From contig JAQGIC010000018.1 in assembly GCA_028288725.1 (NCBI GenBank), positions 1 through 64,000 on the forward strand: a stretch of 64,000 nt of DNA, given 5' to 3'. Below the pieces are notes generated by a model. That model searched no databases, was not told the origin of the DNA, and was given only the letters and a program-made list of their open reading frames with translations. The stretch is from Rhodospirillales bacterium (GTDB taxonomy: Bacteria > Pseudomonadota > Alphaproteobacteria > ATCC43930 > CGMCC-115725). Every line of letters begins with the position of its first letter. Positions within the stretch are counted from its first letter, which is position 1. A program made the translations under genes and the position numbers. Below, piece after piece: positions 41,458 through 51,238 of this stretch.

Positions 41458-43044
41458 ATGGCGCGATGGCAGCTCACGATTTCGGCCACGCTGCTCCTTG
41501 CGCTCGGTTGCTCCGGCAACGCCGATGCCGCCCCGGTCCGGGGCGGCCAGATGATCTATGCCCGCGCCTGGGATTCGCTCTATCTCGACCCGGTGCTGAA
41601 TGACGCCAATGTCGACATCTGGGTGTTGTCCAACCTCTACGACACGCTGCTGGAACCGAGCGCGGACGGCAAATCGGTGACGCCGGGCCTGGCGACCGCT
41701 TACGAACTGTCGCCGGACCGGCTGACCATGGCCCTTGCTCTCCGCCCCGGCATCCGCTTCGCCGATGGCACGCCGGTGCTGGCGAGCGACGTCAAGTTTT
41801 CGCTCGACCGGGCCCGCGATCCCAAGGCAGGGCAGTGGAATTTCATGCTGGCCGCGATCGACAATGTGACGGCGGCCGCGCCGGACCGGGTCGAAATCCG
41901 CCTGAAGCATCCGGACCCGACCCTGCCGGCGGCGCTGGCGACCTTCAATACCGGTATCATGCCGGAACGGGCCTTCATGGCGGAGCCCGGCGCTACCCTC
42001 GACGACAAGGCAGAAAGCTTTGCGCGGCATCCGATCGGCGCCGGCCCGTTCCGCCTGGCCGAATGGCATCGCAACTTGTCCATGGTTCTGGAACGCAATC
42101 CCTATTACTGGGCACCCGGCGAGGATGGCAAGCCGTTGCCCTACCTCGACACGCTGCGCTTCGAGATCGTGCCCGACGACGCGACCCGCATCCTGAAGCT
42201 GCAAGGGGGCGAGGTCGACGGCGCCGAGTTCATTCCGCTCGCCCGCGCTGCCGAGTTGGCGGGCGATCCCGACCTGCAGATGCGGCTGTTTCCGGCCAGC
42301 GAGGTGACCTACCTAACCTTCATGACCAGGCCGACGCTGAAGGACGGCAAACCCAATCCGCTGACCGATCCCCGCGTGCGCCAGGCGCTCAACTATGCGC
42401 TCGATAAGGACGCCTTCATCCACGTGGTGCATTTCGGCAACGGCAAGCCCATGACGTCGTTCATGCCGTCGACGACCCCGCTCGCGGTTGCCGAAGCGCC
42501 GCTTTATCCGTTCGACCCGGCGCGCGCAAAGATGCTCCTGGCCGAAGCCGGGTTCGCCAAGGGCTTCGATCTCTCCGTCATGATCCGCGCCGGCAGCGCC
42601 GAAGATATCGCCGTCGCCTCGGTCGCGCAGCAGATGTGGGGCGAGGTCGGCGTTCGGCTCAGCCTCGAACAGCTCGACAATGCCACGATGACCGCGCGCT
42701 ACCGCGCCGGCGATTTTCAGATACGCACGGGGACCTGGACCAACGACATCGCCGATCCGAGCGAGATCACCGCCTATTTCGCCTATTCGCCGAACATCGA
42801 ATCCCAGCATTCCGGTTTCAAGGATCCGGTCATCGACGCGGATTTCGAGGCGAGCCAGAAGGAAACCGACCCGGACAAGCGCGCGGCACTCTACCGGGAA
42901 ATCCAGACCCGGTTCGATGAAGCGGCGCCGATCGCCTTCCTGTTCGAATCGCCCTACGCCGTGGCTCTGCGCAAGCCGGTCACGGGGTTCGACCAGATCC
43001 CGCTCGGCAACAATATCTTTGCCGCCACCTATATCGGGGACTGA
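41458..43044 (+). CDS. Peptide-type solute-binding protein, family 5
   Basis: A 528-residue periplasmic family 5 binding protein. The signal peptide is at residues 1-24 (LLLALGCSGNADA); the cysteine at 18 is not in a canonical lipobox, so lipidation is uncertain. Family features are LALRPGIRFADGTPVLASDVKFSL near residue 90 and RQALNYALDKDAF near residue 310, each in short blocks. GGGAG precedes ATG 41458. It heads a complete DppABCDF-like transporter divergent from a peptidase/creatininase operon. Confidence 0.92.
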   Translation: MARWQLTISATLLLALGCSGNADAAPVRGGQMIYARAWDSLYLDPVLNDANVDIWVLSNLYDTLLEPSADGKSVTPGLATAYELSPDRLTMALALRPGIRFADGTPVLASDVKFSLDRARDPKAGQWNFMLAAIDNVTAAAPDRVEIRLKHPDPTLPAALATFNTGIMPERAFMAEPGATLDDKAESFARHPIGAGPFRLAEWHRNLSMVLERNPYYWAPGEDGKPLPYLDTLRFEIVPDDATRILKLQGGEVDGAEFIPLARAAELAGDPDLQMRLFPASEVTYLTFMTRPTLKDGKPNPLTDPRVRQALNYALDKDAFIHVVHFGNGKPMTSFMPSTTPLAVAEAPLYPFDPARAKMLLAEAGFAKGFDLSVMIRAGSAEDIAVASVAQQMWGEVGVRLSLEQLDNATMTARYRAGDFQIRTGTWTNDIADPSEITAYFAYSPNIESQHSGFKDPVIDADFEASQKETDPDKRAALYREIQTRFDEAAPIAFLFESPYAVALRKPVTGFDQIPLGNNIFAATYIGD

Positions 43045-43047
43045 CGG

Positions 43048-43986
43048 ATGGGATATTGGCGCTTCGTTCTACGGCGACTGCTGCAATCGGCACCGACCTT
43101 CGCGCTGATCACGGTGCTGATCTTCCTGCTGGTCCGCCTGCTGCCCGGCGACCCGGCCAGTGCCATGCTGGGCGATCGGGCAACGGACGAGGCCGTGGCC
43201 CGGATCAATGCCTCGCTCGGCACCGACCTGCCGATCGCGTCACAATTCCTGCGCTTCCTCGGACGCCTGCTGTCGGGCGACCTCGGCCAGTCCCAGGCCC
43301 TGCACGTGCCGGTCACGGAACTGATCGGCGAGCGGATGCCGGTGACGTTGCTGCTGGCGGCCTATGCCATGGTCCTGGCGACGCTGATCTCGATCCCGCT
43401 GGCCTTTCTGATGGCGCTCTATCGGGACCGGCCGCTCGACATCGCGCTGCGCGGCGCGTTCCAGCTCGGTCTGTCGATGCCGACCTTCTATCTGGGACTG
43501 CTGTTTCTGACCGTGCTCGGCGCCCACCTGCGCATCTTCCCGGTCGGCGGGCTCGGCCGCGGACCGGTGGGCATTCTCTATCACCTGTTCCTGCCGGCAC
43601 TGACGCTGGCCCTTGGCCTGGCGGCGGTCATCACGCGCAGTCTGCGCGCCGCGATCCTGGAGGTGCTGCAGGCCGACTACATCGATTTCGCCCGAGCCAA
43701 AGGCCTGTCGGAACGGGTGGTGCTGGGCCGGCACGTCCTGCGTAACGCGCTGATTTCGACCGTTACCCTGTTCGGCATCAATCTGGGCCAACTCATCGGC
43801 GGCGCGGTCATCACCGAGACGGTGTTCTCGTTGCCGGGCGTCGGCCGGTTGCTGATCGATGCGATCTTCGGGCGGGACTATCCGGTGATCGAGGGCCTGA
43901 CCATGTGCTTCGCCGTGCTGGTCTCGATCATCTTCATCGTGACCGATCTGTTCCAGGCTTGGCTCGATCCCCGGGTGTACCGATGA
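43048..43986 (+). CDS. Dipeptide-type ABC transporter permease (DppB family)
   Basis: A 312-residue DppB/OppB-type permease: RLLPGDPASAMLGDRAT near residue 33, QFLRFLGRLLSGDLGQS near 75, EAA loop DYIDFARAKGLSERVVLGRH near 210 and ETVFSLPGVGRLLIDAI near 255. It starts three bases after the binding-protein stop and ends in an ATGA overlap with the DppC-type gene. Confidence 0.93.
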   Translation: MGYWRFVLRRLLQSAPTFALITVLIFLLVRLLPGDPASAMLGDRATDEAVARINASLGTDLPIASQFLRFLGRLLSGDLGQSQALHVPVTELIGERMPVTLLLAAYAMVLATLISIPLAFLMALYRDRPLDIALRGAFQLGLSMPTFYLGLLFLTVLGAHLRIFPVGGLGRGPVGILYHLFLPALTLALGLAAVITRSLRAAILEVLQADYIDFARAKGLSERVVLGRHVLRNALISTVTLFGINLGQLIGGAVITETVFSLPGVGRLLIDAIFGRDYPVIEGLTMCFAVLVSIIFIVTDLFQAWLDPRVYR

Positions 43987-44816
43987 CGGTCGATACCGTC
44001 GACCGGCGGCCGAACCGCCTGCAGCCCCCGCTGATCTTCGGCACCGCCATCCTGACCTTGATGCTGATCACGGCATTGCTGCCGCAATTCGTGGCGCCTT
44101 ACGATCCCACCCGGTTCGACTATCACGCGACGCTGGCGCCGCCCAGTCTGGCCCATCTGTTCGGCACCGACATGTATGGCAGGGACATCCTGTCGCGCAT
44201 CTTGTGGGCGACCCGGATCGATCTGCAGATCGCCGTCTTCTCGACCGTGGGTCCGGTCATCGTCGGCACTTTGATCGGCACGCTGGTCGGCTATTACGGC
44301 GGCTTTGCCGATATCGTCCTCAATCGGCTGGTCGATGTGGTGGTGACCTTTCCGTTCCTTGTCCTGGTCATCGGCATCATCGCCATCCTGGGGCCCGGGC
44401 TGACCAATCTCTATATCGCCATCGGCCTGGTCGACTGGGTGTTCTTCGCCCGCCTCGCCCGGGCCGAGATCCTGGTGCAGCGCCGGCTGGACTATGCCCA
44501 TGCCGCGCGCGGTCTGGGCTATGGCCCTGCCCGGATCATCTTCCGTCACCTGCTGCCGAACGCGATCGGGCCGATCATCACCTATTGGATGACGGACATG
44601 GCGCTCGCCATCCTGCTGGGCTCCAGCCTCGGCTATCTGGGACTGGGGGCGCAGCCGCCGCTGGCCGAATGGGGCGCGCTGATCGCCGACGGCAAGAATT
44701 TCATGGCGACCGCCTGGTGGATCACGGTGTTCCCCGGCATCGCCATCGTCGTCGCCGGGTTCGGTTTCAGCCTGGCCGGCGACGGCGTCGCCGATCTGCT
44801 AAGGCGGCGCGAATGA
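43983..44816 (+). CDS. Dipeptide-type ABC transporter permease (DppC family)
   Basis: A 277-residue DppC/OppC-type permease with FGTDMYGRDILSRILWATR near residue 60 and the EAA region LDYAHAARGLGYGPARII near 170, then YLGLGAQPPLAEWG. Both ends overlap neighbours by four bases (ATGA), so the start at 43983 is well supported over a longer upstream frame. Confidence 0.93.
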   Translation: MTVDTVDRRPNRLQPPLIFGTAILTLMLITALLPQFVAPYDPTRFDYHATLAPPSLAHLFGTDMYGRDILSRILWATRIDLQIAVFSTVGPVIVGTLIGTLVGYYGGFADIVLNRLVDVVVTFPFLVLVIGIIAILGPGLTNLYIAIGLVDWVFFARLARAEILVQRRLDYAHAARGLGYGPARIIFRHLLPNAIGPIITYWMTDMALAILLGSSLGYLGLGAQPPLAEWGALIADGKNFMATAWWITVFPGIAIVVAGFGFSLAGDGVADLLRRRE

Positions 44817-45802
44817 CCGAAAATCTTCTGGAAGTGCACGGCTTGCGGACCGAATACCGCAGCGATGGCCGCCGTTTCACCGCGGTCGATGGTATCGACT
44901 TCACCGTCGGTCCCGGTGAGATCCTGGGCCTGGTCGGCGAATCCGGCTCCGGCAAGAGCGCCACGCTGCGCTCGATCCTTGGCCTGATCAAACCGCCCGG
45001 TCGGGTCGAGGGTCGGATCCTGTGGCGAGGCCGGGACATCCACGGCCTGGCGCCATCGGCGCTTCAGCGGGTGCGCGGCGCCGAAATCGCGATGATTTTC
45101 CAGGACCCGATGACCGCACTCAACCCGGTGCTGACCGTCGGCCAGCAGATCCGGGAAAGCCTGGCCGCGCACACCGACCTGTCCGCGTCGGACCGGCAGC
45201 GGCGCGCCATAGAACTACTCGACCTCGTCGGGATTCCGGCCGCGGCCAGCCGGCTCGACGATTACCCCTACCAGTTCTCCGGCGGCATCCGGCAGCGCGC
45301 GATGATTGCCATAGCGCTTGCGGCCAAACCGGCGCTGCTGCTGGCGGACGAACCGACCACCGCGCTCGACGTCACCATCCAGGACCAGATCATCAAGCTG
45401 ATCCAGCGCCTTGCCGCCGAGCTTCGAATGAGCGTCATCCTCGTCACCCACGACCTGGGGGTGGTGGCGGAAAGCTGCGATCGCGTCGCGGTCATGTATG
45501 CCGGCCGCATCGTGGAGACGGCGCCGGTCGCGACGCTGTTCCGATCGCCTCGGCACGCCTATACGCTTGGTCTGCTGCAATCGATGCCGGTGGGACGGTC
45601 ACCCCGCACGCCCCTGCCCTTCATTCCCGGCGCCCCGCCGCGCCCCGGCGACAGCTTGAATGGCTGCGCCTTCGCCGCCCGCTGCGCCTTCGTCGGCGAC
45701 GAATGCCGGCATGGCCGTCCGGAAACCCGGCACGTTGGGCTTGATCACATGACCTTATGTCGGCGCGCCGAGGCGTTGCCTGCTGCGCTGGAGCCGGCAT
45801 GA
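44813..45802 (+). CDS. Dipeptide-type ABC ATPase (DppD family)
   Basis: A 329-residue ATPase: Walker [11 protein letters not shown]-loop [19 protein letters not shown], signature FSGGIRQR, Walker [15 protein letters not shown]. The C-terminal cysteine-rich segment ([14 protein letters not shown], then a later cysteine) is the site that in some DppD proteins holds an iron-sulphur cluster. Starts in an ATGA overlap with DppC and ends in another with DppF. Confidence 0.93.
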   Translation: MTENLLEVHGLRTEYRSDGRRFTAVDGIDFTVGPGEILGLVGESGSGKSATLRSILGLIKPPGRVEGRILWRGRDIHGLAPSALQRVRGAEIAMIFQDPMTALNPVLTVGQQIRESLAAHTDLSASDRQRRAIELLDLVGIPAAASRLDDYPYQFSGGIRQRAMIAIALAAKPALLLADEPTTALDVTIQDQIIKLIQRLAAELRMSVILVTHDLGVVAESCDRVAVMYAGRIVETAPVATLFRSPRHAYTLGLLQSMPVGRSPRTPLPFIPGAPPRPGDSLNGCAFAARCAFVGDECRHGRPETRHVGLDHMTLCRRAEALPAALEPA

Positions 45803-46797
45803 CCAAGCGATTGCTCGAGGTTGCGGATCTGACCAAAGGCTTCGTCACGCGCGGCGCCGACGGCCGGATAGCGCAGCTGAAGGCGCTGCGCGGCGTCAGC
45901 TTCACGCTCGATCGCGGCGAGACGCTGGGCATTGTCGGCGAATCCGGCAGCGGCAAATCCACGCTCGCACGGTCGGTCGTCCGCCTGATCGAACCCGACG
46001 GGGGCAGCATCCGGTTCGATGGAACCGATGCGCGCCGGCTGTCGGGCCGCGAGCGTTCCCAATTCAACCGTCGCGTCCAGATGGTGTTCCAGGACCCCTA
46101 CAGCTCGCTCAATCCGCGCATGACGGTGCGGGCCGCGCTGGCCGAGGCGATCGGCGTGCATCGCTTGCGCCCGCCGGCGGCGGTCGACGGGCGGATCGCC
46201 GAACTGCTCGATCTGGTTCAGTTGCCACAAGAGGCGGCCGAGCGCTATCCACGTGATTTCTCCGGTGGACAGCGCCAGCGCATCGGCATCGCGCGGGCAC
46301 TGGCGGTCGAACCCGACTGCCTCATCGCGGACGAGATCGTCTCGGCCCTCGACCTGTCGATCCAGGCGCAGATCATCAATCTGTTGCTGGAACTGCAGGC
46401 GCGGCTGGACCTCGCTATTCTGTTCATCTCGCACGATCTGCGCATCGTCCGGCATATCTCGCATCGGGTCGGGGTCATGTATCTGGGGGAGATCGTCGAA
46501 ACCGGTGGCGCCGAGCAGGTCTTCGCCGATCCCCGTCACCCCTATACCCAGGCCCTCATCGCGGCCGCGCCGACCCTCGATCCCGGCCGACGAGGGCGGC
46601 AGGAAGCCGTCCACGGCGAGTTGCCGAGCCCGATCGATCTACCAGCGGGCTGCAGCTTTGCCAGCCGTTGCGTTCATGTGATGGAGCGCTGCCTGACCAT
46701 GCCGCCCGCACTCTTGTCGGTCGACCGCACGCGTGCCGCACGCTGCTATCTAACGGAGAATGCAGCGCCACCAGCACTTCGGGAAAAATCGCCGTGA
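45799..46797 (+). CDS. Dipeptide-type ABC ATPase (DppF family)
   Basis: A 332-residue ATPase: Walker [11 protein letters not shown]-loop MVFQDPYSSLNPRMTV, signature FSGGQRQR, Walker B CLIADEIVSALD, and C-terminal cysteines (GCSFASRCVHVMERC). The ATG at 45799 overlaps the DppD stop by ATGA. It completes the five-gene transporter and converges on the threonine-synthase-like gene at 46859. Confidence 0.92.
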   Translation: MTKRLLEVADLTKGFVTRGADGRIAQLKALRGVSFTLDRGETLGIVGESGSGKSTLARSVVRLIEPDGGSIRFDGTDARRLSGRERSQFNRRVQMVFQDPYSSLNPRMTVRAALAEAIGVHRLRPPAAVDGRIAELLDLVQLPQEAAERYPRDFSGGQRQRIGIARALAVEPDCLIADEIVSALDLSIQAQIINLLLELQARLDLAILFISHDLRIVRHISHRVGVMYLGEIVETGGAEQVFADPRHPYTQALIAAAPTLDPGRRGRQEAVHGELPSPIDLPAGCSFASRCVHVMERCLTMPPALLSVDRTRAARCYLTENAAPPALREKSP

Positions 46798-46858
46798 TTG
46801 GCTGCGGCTCCTGCGGACCGAAGCCCGTCGGCGGCGGGGAAACGCGACCGGGGTCGGC

Positions 46859-47998
46859 TTAGATTGCTATTCCCAGCAACTCGGCGTAGCGCCGCGTGTC
46901 CTTCAGACCGGTGCCGGTCAGCACCACGACTGTGGTCTCCCCTGGATCGATGCGACCGGCCCTAATCAGCTTTCCGAAGGCAGAAGCCGCTTGCGCGCAA
47001 GTCGGTTCCACATAGATGCCGTTCCGCGCCAGAGCAAGTGCGGCTTCGGCAATCTCCGCCTCGCTAAGCATCACGGCCCCTCCGGCACTCTCCCTCAGCA
47101 CGCCGAGCACCTCGCGCAGACGCATCGGTTGAGCGATCGCGGTGCCTTCGGCAATGGTGGGACGCGCGGGTTCGTCAGGCTCGTTCAGGAAGGCGCGCGC
47201 TATCGGTGCGCAATTTGTCGGCTGCGCCGCGAAGATGCGCGGCAGCTTCTCGATCTGCCCGGCGCGCAATAGTTCCGCGAAGCCGATCCCGCAGCCCAAC
47301 ACGTTCGATCCAGCGCCGCACGGCACGATAACATTGTCCGGTGCGCGGAAGCCGAGGTCTTCCCACAGCTCGTAGGCCAGCGTCTTGGTCCCTTGGAGAA
47401 AGAAGGGGTGCCAATTGTGGCTGGCATAGAAGATGTTGTCGGCTTCGCCCAGCGCCGCGTCGGCACAGTCCTGGCGCGTGCCAGGCACGAGCGTGATCTC
47501 CGCTCCCGCAGCGCGCGCCTGCACCGTCTTGGCTGGACTGGTGGAAGCCGGCACCATGATCCGCGCCCGCAGTCCCCCTGCGGCGGCGTAGGTCGCCACG
47601 GCCGCGCCGCCGTTGCCGGAAGAATCCTCCAACACAGCGTCGATCCCTTGGGAGCGCAACAGCGACAGCATCACCGAGGCACCGCGATCTTTGAACGAGC
47701 CGCTCGGGTTCATCCATTCGCACTTGAAGTGCACCGGGACCCCCTGGTAGCGGCCCCCGATCAGGGGTGTGCATCCCTCACCAAGCGTAATGGGCGCGTC
47801 CGGCAGGAAGGGCAGCGCCGATCGATAGCGCCACAAGCTGCGCTCGGAGACCACGATGGCCTCGCGTCCAATTCCAGGCAGGGGCGTCAGCATTAACGGC
47901 ACGCGCGCACCATCTGCGCCGTCGCCATGCCAGCGTGGAACCGACAGAGGCCAGGTACGGCCGGAGTGGGGATCGATATAGGCGGGGTCGGTCAGCAT
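46859..47998 (-). CDS. Threonine synthase-like PLP enzyme
   Basis: A 379-residue fold-type II PLP enzyme of the threonine synthase/dehydratase group. The PLP lysine is K103 (NPSGSFKDRGASV), the phosphate/asparagine loop SSGNGGAAVATYAA follows near 128, and PCGAGSNVLG near 230 binds the cofactor phosphate. Such enzymes catalyse beta- or gamma-replacement or elimination on amino acids. The start is uncertain: in-frame ATGs at 48022 and 48043 would add 8 or 15 residues and none has a strong ribosome binding site. It is divergent from an aminotransferase-transporter operon, so a catabolic lyase role is likelier than threonine synthesis. Confidence 0.82.
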   Translation of the reverse strand: MLTDPAYIDPHSGRTWPLSVPRWHGDGADGARVPLMLTPLPGIGREAIVVSERSLWRYRSALPFLPDAPITLGEGCTPLIGGRYQGVPVHFKCEWMNPSGSFKDRGASVMLSLLRSQGIDAVLEDSSGNGGAAVATYAAAGGLRARIMVPASTSPAKTVQARAAGAEITLVPGTRQDCADAALGEADNIFYASHNWHPFFLQGTKTLAYELWEDLGFRAPDNVIVPCGAGSNVLGCGIGFAELLRAGQIEKLPRIFAAQPTNCAPIARAFLNEPDEPARPTIAEGTAIAQPMRLREVLGVLRESAGGAVMLSEAEIAEAALALARNGIYVEPTCAQAASAFGKLIRAGRIDPGETTVVVLTGTGLKDTRRYAELLGIAI

Positions 47999-48068
47999 GT
48001 CGCGTCCACTGCAGTTTCGCATGACTGGCGGAAAGTAACCCATCAACAAACCCATCCGCAGCCATAAT

Positions 48069-48084
48069 TTGGTATACCGGTATC
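48069..48084. promoter_or_regulatory. TGGTATACC-type operator between divergent PLP genes
   Basis: TTGGTATACCGGTATC contains the palindromes GGTATACC and ATACCGGTAT overlapping each other. The core is the same as the TTGGTATACCAA operators known for FCD-type GntR regulators such as UxuR. An FCD-type regulator is encoded at 52655-53407 in the rightward operon. The site lies between the threonine-synthase-like gene and the class V aminotransferase. Confidence 0.65.
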
Positions 48085-48246
48085 TTGACTCCTGCGCTAG
48101 CCCGTGCAAGCATTTCGGCAGAATGCAAATTTGCGTTGGCTTTTGGGCACGGCCCGATGGGCAGCGTGCCAACAAGGCCGCATCGGCCGTGAGCGCAGTA
48201 TCGTTACCGGGCAGCACAGTGCCCGGTCCGAGATAGAGGGGCGGGA

Positions 48247-49500
48247 ATGACGGGTCCAATCACCACGGCCGGAACGGTATCGCGGCAGGGAAGTCCAGAG
48301 GGCGCGCCCGCGCACCGCGAGAGGCTTTGCGGCGCGAGCGAGTTCCCGGTCGTCGAACGCTGCACCTATCTCAGCATCTGCGACAGCACCGTGCTCAGCA
48401 ACCGTGTGCGCCATGCTGTCGACGAGTTTCTCGACCATGTCATGTACTGGCGTGAGACGCGTGCGGTTCGCGAATATCGCGTTGACGGTGCGCGCGACAA
48501 ATTCGCCCGGCTGGTCGGCGCGAGTGCCACGGATATCGCCATCGTCAAGAATGTCTCCGAGGGGATCAACGCGATCGCCACTGCCATCCCCTGGCGGGCG
48601 GGCGACAACGTGGTGCTGTGCGCGAGCCTCGAACATCCCAATAACGTGCTGCCGTGGGTGCATTTGCGCCGGCTCGGGGTCGAGATGCGCGTCGTAGAGC
48701 CGGTCGAGGGCGCGATCGAGCCCGATGCGATCATCGCCGCCATCGACGGGCGCACGCGCGTCGTCACCTGCTCCTCGGTTACCTTCGCGCCCGGTTTGCG
48801 CACCGACCTCGGCGCCATCGGTCGCGCCTGCCGCAGCCGTGACGTCCTGTTCCTCGTCGACGCGGTGCAGTCCGCCGGGATTCTCTCCATCGACGTGTCA
48901 AGCGATCAGATCGATGCGCTGGTGACCTCGACGGCCAAGGGCCTGCTCGGGATGTATGGCTGCGGCTTTCTATATTGCCGCCGCGAGTGGGCCGAACGCC
49001 TGACGCCGACCTACTTGTCCCGCCCGGCGGTCGAATTGCCGCCCGAGAGATATTCCGAAATGGGGAGCCTGGACGTGACGATGCGCGGCGACGCGCGCCG
49101 TTTCGAGGTCGGGGCCGTCGACTATGCCTCCTGCTATGCAGTCGACGCCTCGCTCGCTCTGCTAGGCGATATCGGGGTGCCGGCGATCGAGGCGCATGTC
49201 CTTGCGCTCGCCGGCCGGCTGCGCACGGGAATGGTCGACCTGGGCCTCGACGTGCCGAGCCGTGCCTTCGGTTCGGAAGCCTCGCATATCGTCACCGTCG
49301 GTCGTCTAGGCGCGGGCGGGCACGGGACCGCCACCGATCCGCTGCTTGCAAGTCTGTCGGAGCATCTGAATGCTCACAACGTGGTGCATACCATTCGGCG
49401 CGGCATGCTCCGCTTCGCCTTCCATCTGTTCAATTCCGATGAAGATGTGAACCGAGTCCTCGGGCTCGCGCGCGAAGTCGTGTCCCGGACGGGCGCGTGA
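48247..49500 (+). CDS. Class V aminotransferase-fold PLP enzyme
   Basis: A 417-residue fold-type I, class V PLP protein of the isopenicillin N epimerase/cysteine desulfurase-like group. D205 and Q208 (LVDAVQSAG) contact the ring and K231 (STAKGLLGMYG) forms the Schiff base. It lacks the mobile cysteine loop of NifS/IscS in the visible C-terminal half, so a racemase, lyase or aminotransferase role is more likely than desulfuration. AGAGGGG precedes ATG 48247. It heads the operon with a glutamate-type transporter and a GntR regulator. Confidence 0.85.
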   Translation: MTGPITTAGTVSRQGSPEGAPAHRERLCGASEFPVVERCTYLSICDSTVLSNRVRHAVDEFLDHVMYWRETRAVREYRVDGARDKFARLVGASATDIAIVKNVSEGINAIATAIPWRAGDNVVLCASLEHPNNVLPWVHLRRLGVEMRVVEPVEGAIEPDAIIAAIDGRTRVVTCSSVTFAPGLRTDLGAIGRACRSRDVLFLVDAVQSAGILSIDVSSDQIDALVTSTAKGLLGMYGCGFLYCRREWAERLTPTYLSRPAVELPPERYSEMGSLDVTMRGDARRFEVGAVDYASCYAVDASLALLGDIGVPAIEAHVLALAGRLRTGMVDLGLDVPSRAFGSEASHIVTVGRLGAGGHGTATDPLLASLSEHLNAHNVVHTIRRGMLRFAFHLFNSDEDVNRVLGLAREVVSRTGA

Positions 49501-49547
49501 CTTGCCATAGCTGCTTGAAATCAACCCATCAGACAGGGACACCTCGC

Positions 49548-50414
49548 ATGATCCTTTTCCGTCTCGCCTTCGCCGCTGTTGCGCTTTGCGTGATGGCCGC
49601 ACCTGCTTCCTCCGAAGAGCTCTATGGCACGCTGAAGAAGGTGCACGACACGAAGAGCTTCACGATCGGATACCGCGAGGCCTCGTTTCCGTTCGCCTAC
49701 TATGACGACCAGAAGAAGCCGACCGGTTTTGCGGTCGAACTCTGCACCCGGATCGGCGAAGCGGTGAAGCAGCAGCTCAATATGCCCGACATTGAGATCC
49801 GCTATCTGCCGGTCAACTCGCAAACGCGCATTCCATTGCTGACCAACGGCACGATCGACATCGAGTGCGGCTCGTCGACGATCTCGTTGGGGCGCCAGGA
49901 GCAGGTCGACTTCACCTACAGCTTCTACGTGACCGGGGGGCGTCTGCTCGCCAGCAAGGAGTCCGGGATCAAGGACGTCGAAGATCTGAACGGCAAGGCC
50001 GTTGGCGTCGCGCAGGGCACGTCAAACGAGATCACGATCAACCAATTGATTAAAAGCCGGAAGCTCAACCTGAAGCTCGTCTATGTGCGTGACCATGCCG
50101 AGGGCATGCTGGCGCTCGAAACCGGTCGTATCGACGCGTACGTGCATGATGAAGTCGGAGAATATGCGCTCCTCGCCAAGTCGACGCAGCGGGAGCGCTT
50201 CGATCTCGTCGGCCCGCTGCTGTCGTTCGATCCCTATGGATTGATGATCCGTCGGGACGACAGCGCCTTCAAGCTCGTTGCCAACCGCGCGCTGGCGACG
50301 ATCTATCGCTCGGGCGAGATCTATCAGATGTTCAAGCGGGATTTCGAGCCGTTCGGCATTCCGATGACCCCGGCCGTCGACTGGACCTACAAGCTGAACG
50401 CGCTGCCGGAATGA
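49548..50414 (+). CDS. Glutamate/aspartate-type solute-binding protein, family 3
   Basis: A 288-residue periplasmic binding protein like GltI. Signal peptide cleaves near residue 23 (MAAPASSEE). The GltI-type block is GYREASFPFAYYDDQKKPTG, then GFAVELCTRIGEAV and the lobe motif IDIECGSSTISLGRQEQVDF divided by short turns. AGGGAC precedes ATG 49548. It starts 47 bases after the aminotransferase gene. Confidence 0.92.
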   Translation: MILFRLAFAAVALCVMAAPASSEELYGTLKKVHDTKSFTIGYREASFPFAYYDDQKKPTGFAVELCTRIGEAVKQQLNMPDIEIRYLPVNSQTRIPLLTNGTIDIECGSSTISLGRQEQVDFTYSFYVTGGRLLASKESGIKDVEDLNGKAVGVAQGTSNEITINQLIKSRKLNLKLVYVRDHAEGMLALETGRIDAYVHDEVGEYALLAKSTQRERFDLVGPLLSFDPYGLMIRRDDSAFKLVANRALATIYRSGEIYQMFKRDFEPFGIPMTPAVDWTYKLNALPE

Positions 50415-50502
50415 TGCAGCCCGACGCACATCCGGCAGGTGTTCGTCGCGTCCCGGGTCCCGGGCAGGACGGGTGCGAGATGGACCTGCGAGGCCGGCGC
50501 TG

Positions 50503-51228
50503 ATGTCTGCCTATAACTGGAACTGGGCGGTCATCGTCAGCGAACCCTATGTCGGGTGGTTGCTGGACGGGCTGGCGGTGACCGTGATGCTTGCCCTCTC
50601 GTCCTGGGCGATCGCTCTCGTGCTCGGCACCGTGATCGGGCTTGCGCGCACATTGCCGAGCGCTCCGCTGCGTTGGCTGGCCACGGGCTATGTCGAGCTC
50701 TTTCGCAACATCCCGGTGCTCGTGCAGATGTTCCTATGGTTCTTCGTGCTGCCGGAGTTGCTGCCGCGGGAGGCGGGGCACTGGCTCAAGCGGGACCTGC
50801 CGCATCCCGAGTTCTTTTCGGCGATGGTATGTCTCGGCCTCTATACCGCTTCGCGCGTCGCCGAGCAGGTCCGCTCGGGCATCACCAGCGTGCCACCCGG
50901 CCTGGCTGCGGCCGCGCGGGCCTCGGGTCTGAGCCTCGCGCAGACCTATCGCTATGTGCTTGTGCCGCTCGGGTTTCGCATCATCGTCCCGCCGTTGACG
51001 TCGGAATTTCTCGGCATCTTCAAGAACACGTCCATTGCGCTGACGATCGGCGTCATGGAGATCACCGCTTCGAGCCGCCAAATCGAAAGCTATACCTTCC
51101 AGGGCTACGAGGCCTTCGCGGCGGCGACCGCCCTCTATCTCTTGCTAGCGCTCCTGCTTCTGTTTCTGACGCGCCGGATCGAGGCGCGCACCCGCATTCC
51201 GGGCTGGATCGCCCGCAGCAACACCTGA
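50503..51228 (+). CDS. Glutamate/aspartate-type ABC permease (GltJ-like)
   Basis: A 241-residue GltJ-type permease starting MSAYNWNWAVIVSEPY, a typical N-terminus of this subfamily. The EAA loop is ASRVAEQVRSGITSVPPGL near residue 125. ATG 50503 is preferred to an in-frame GTG at 50473. An 88-base gap separates it from the binding-protein gene. Confidence 0.92.
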   Translation: MSAYNWNWAVIVSEPYVGWLLDGLAVTVMLALSSWAIALVLGTVIGLARTLPSAPLRWLATGYVELFRNIPVLVQMFLWFFVLPELLPREAGHWLKRDLPHPEFFSAMVCLGLYTASRVAEQVRSGITSVPPGLAAAARASGLSLAQTYRYVLVPLGFRIIVPPLTSEFLGIFKNTSIALTIGVMEITASSRQIESYTFQGYEAFAAATALYLLLALLLLFLTRRIEARTRIPGWIARSNT

Positions 51229-51238
51229 GCGGCGGACC

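Noticed and set aside
44204-44812. Upstream extension of the DppD-type ATPase
   Set aside because: It reads through the DppC-type gene in another frame. The ATGA overlap at 44813 gives the usual DppD start.
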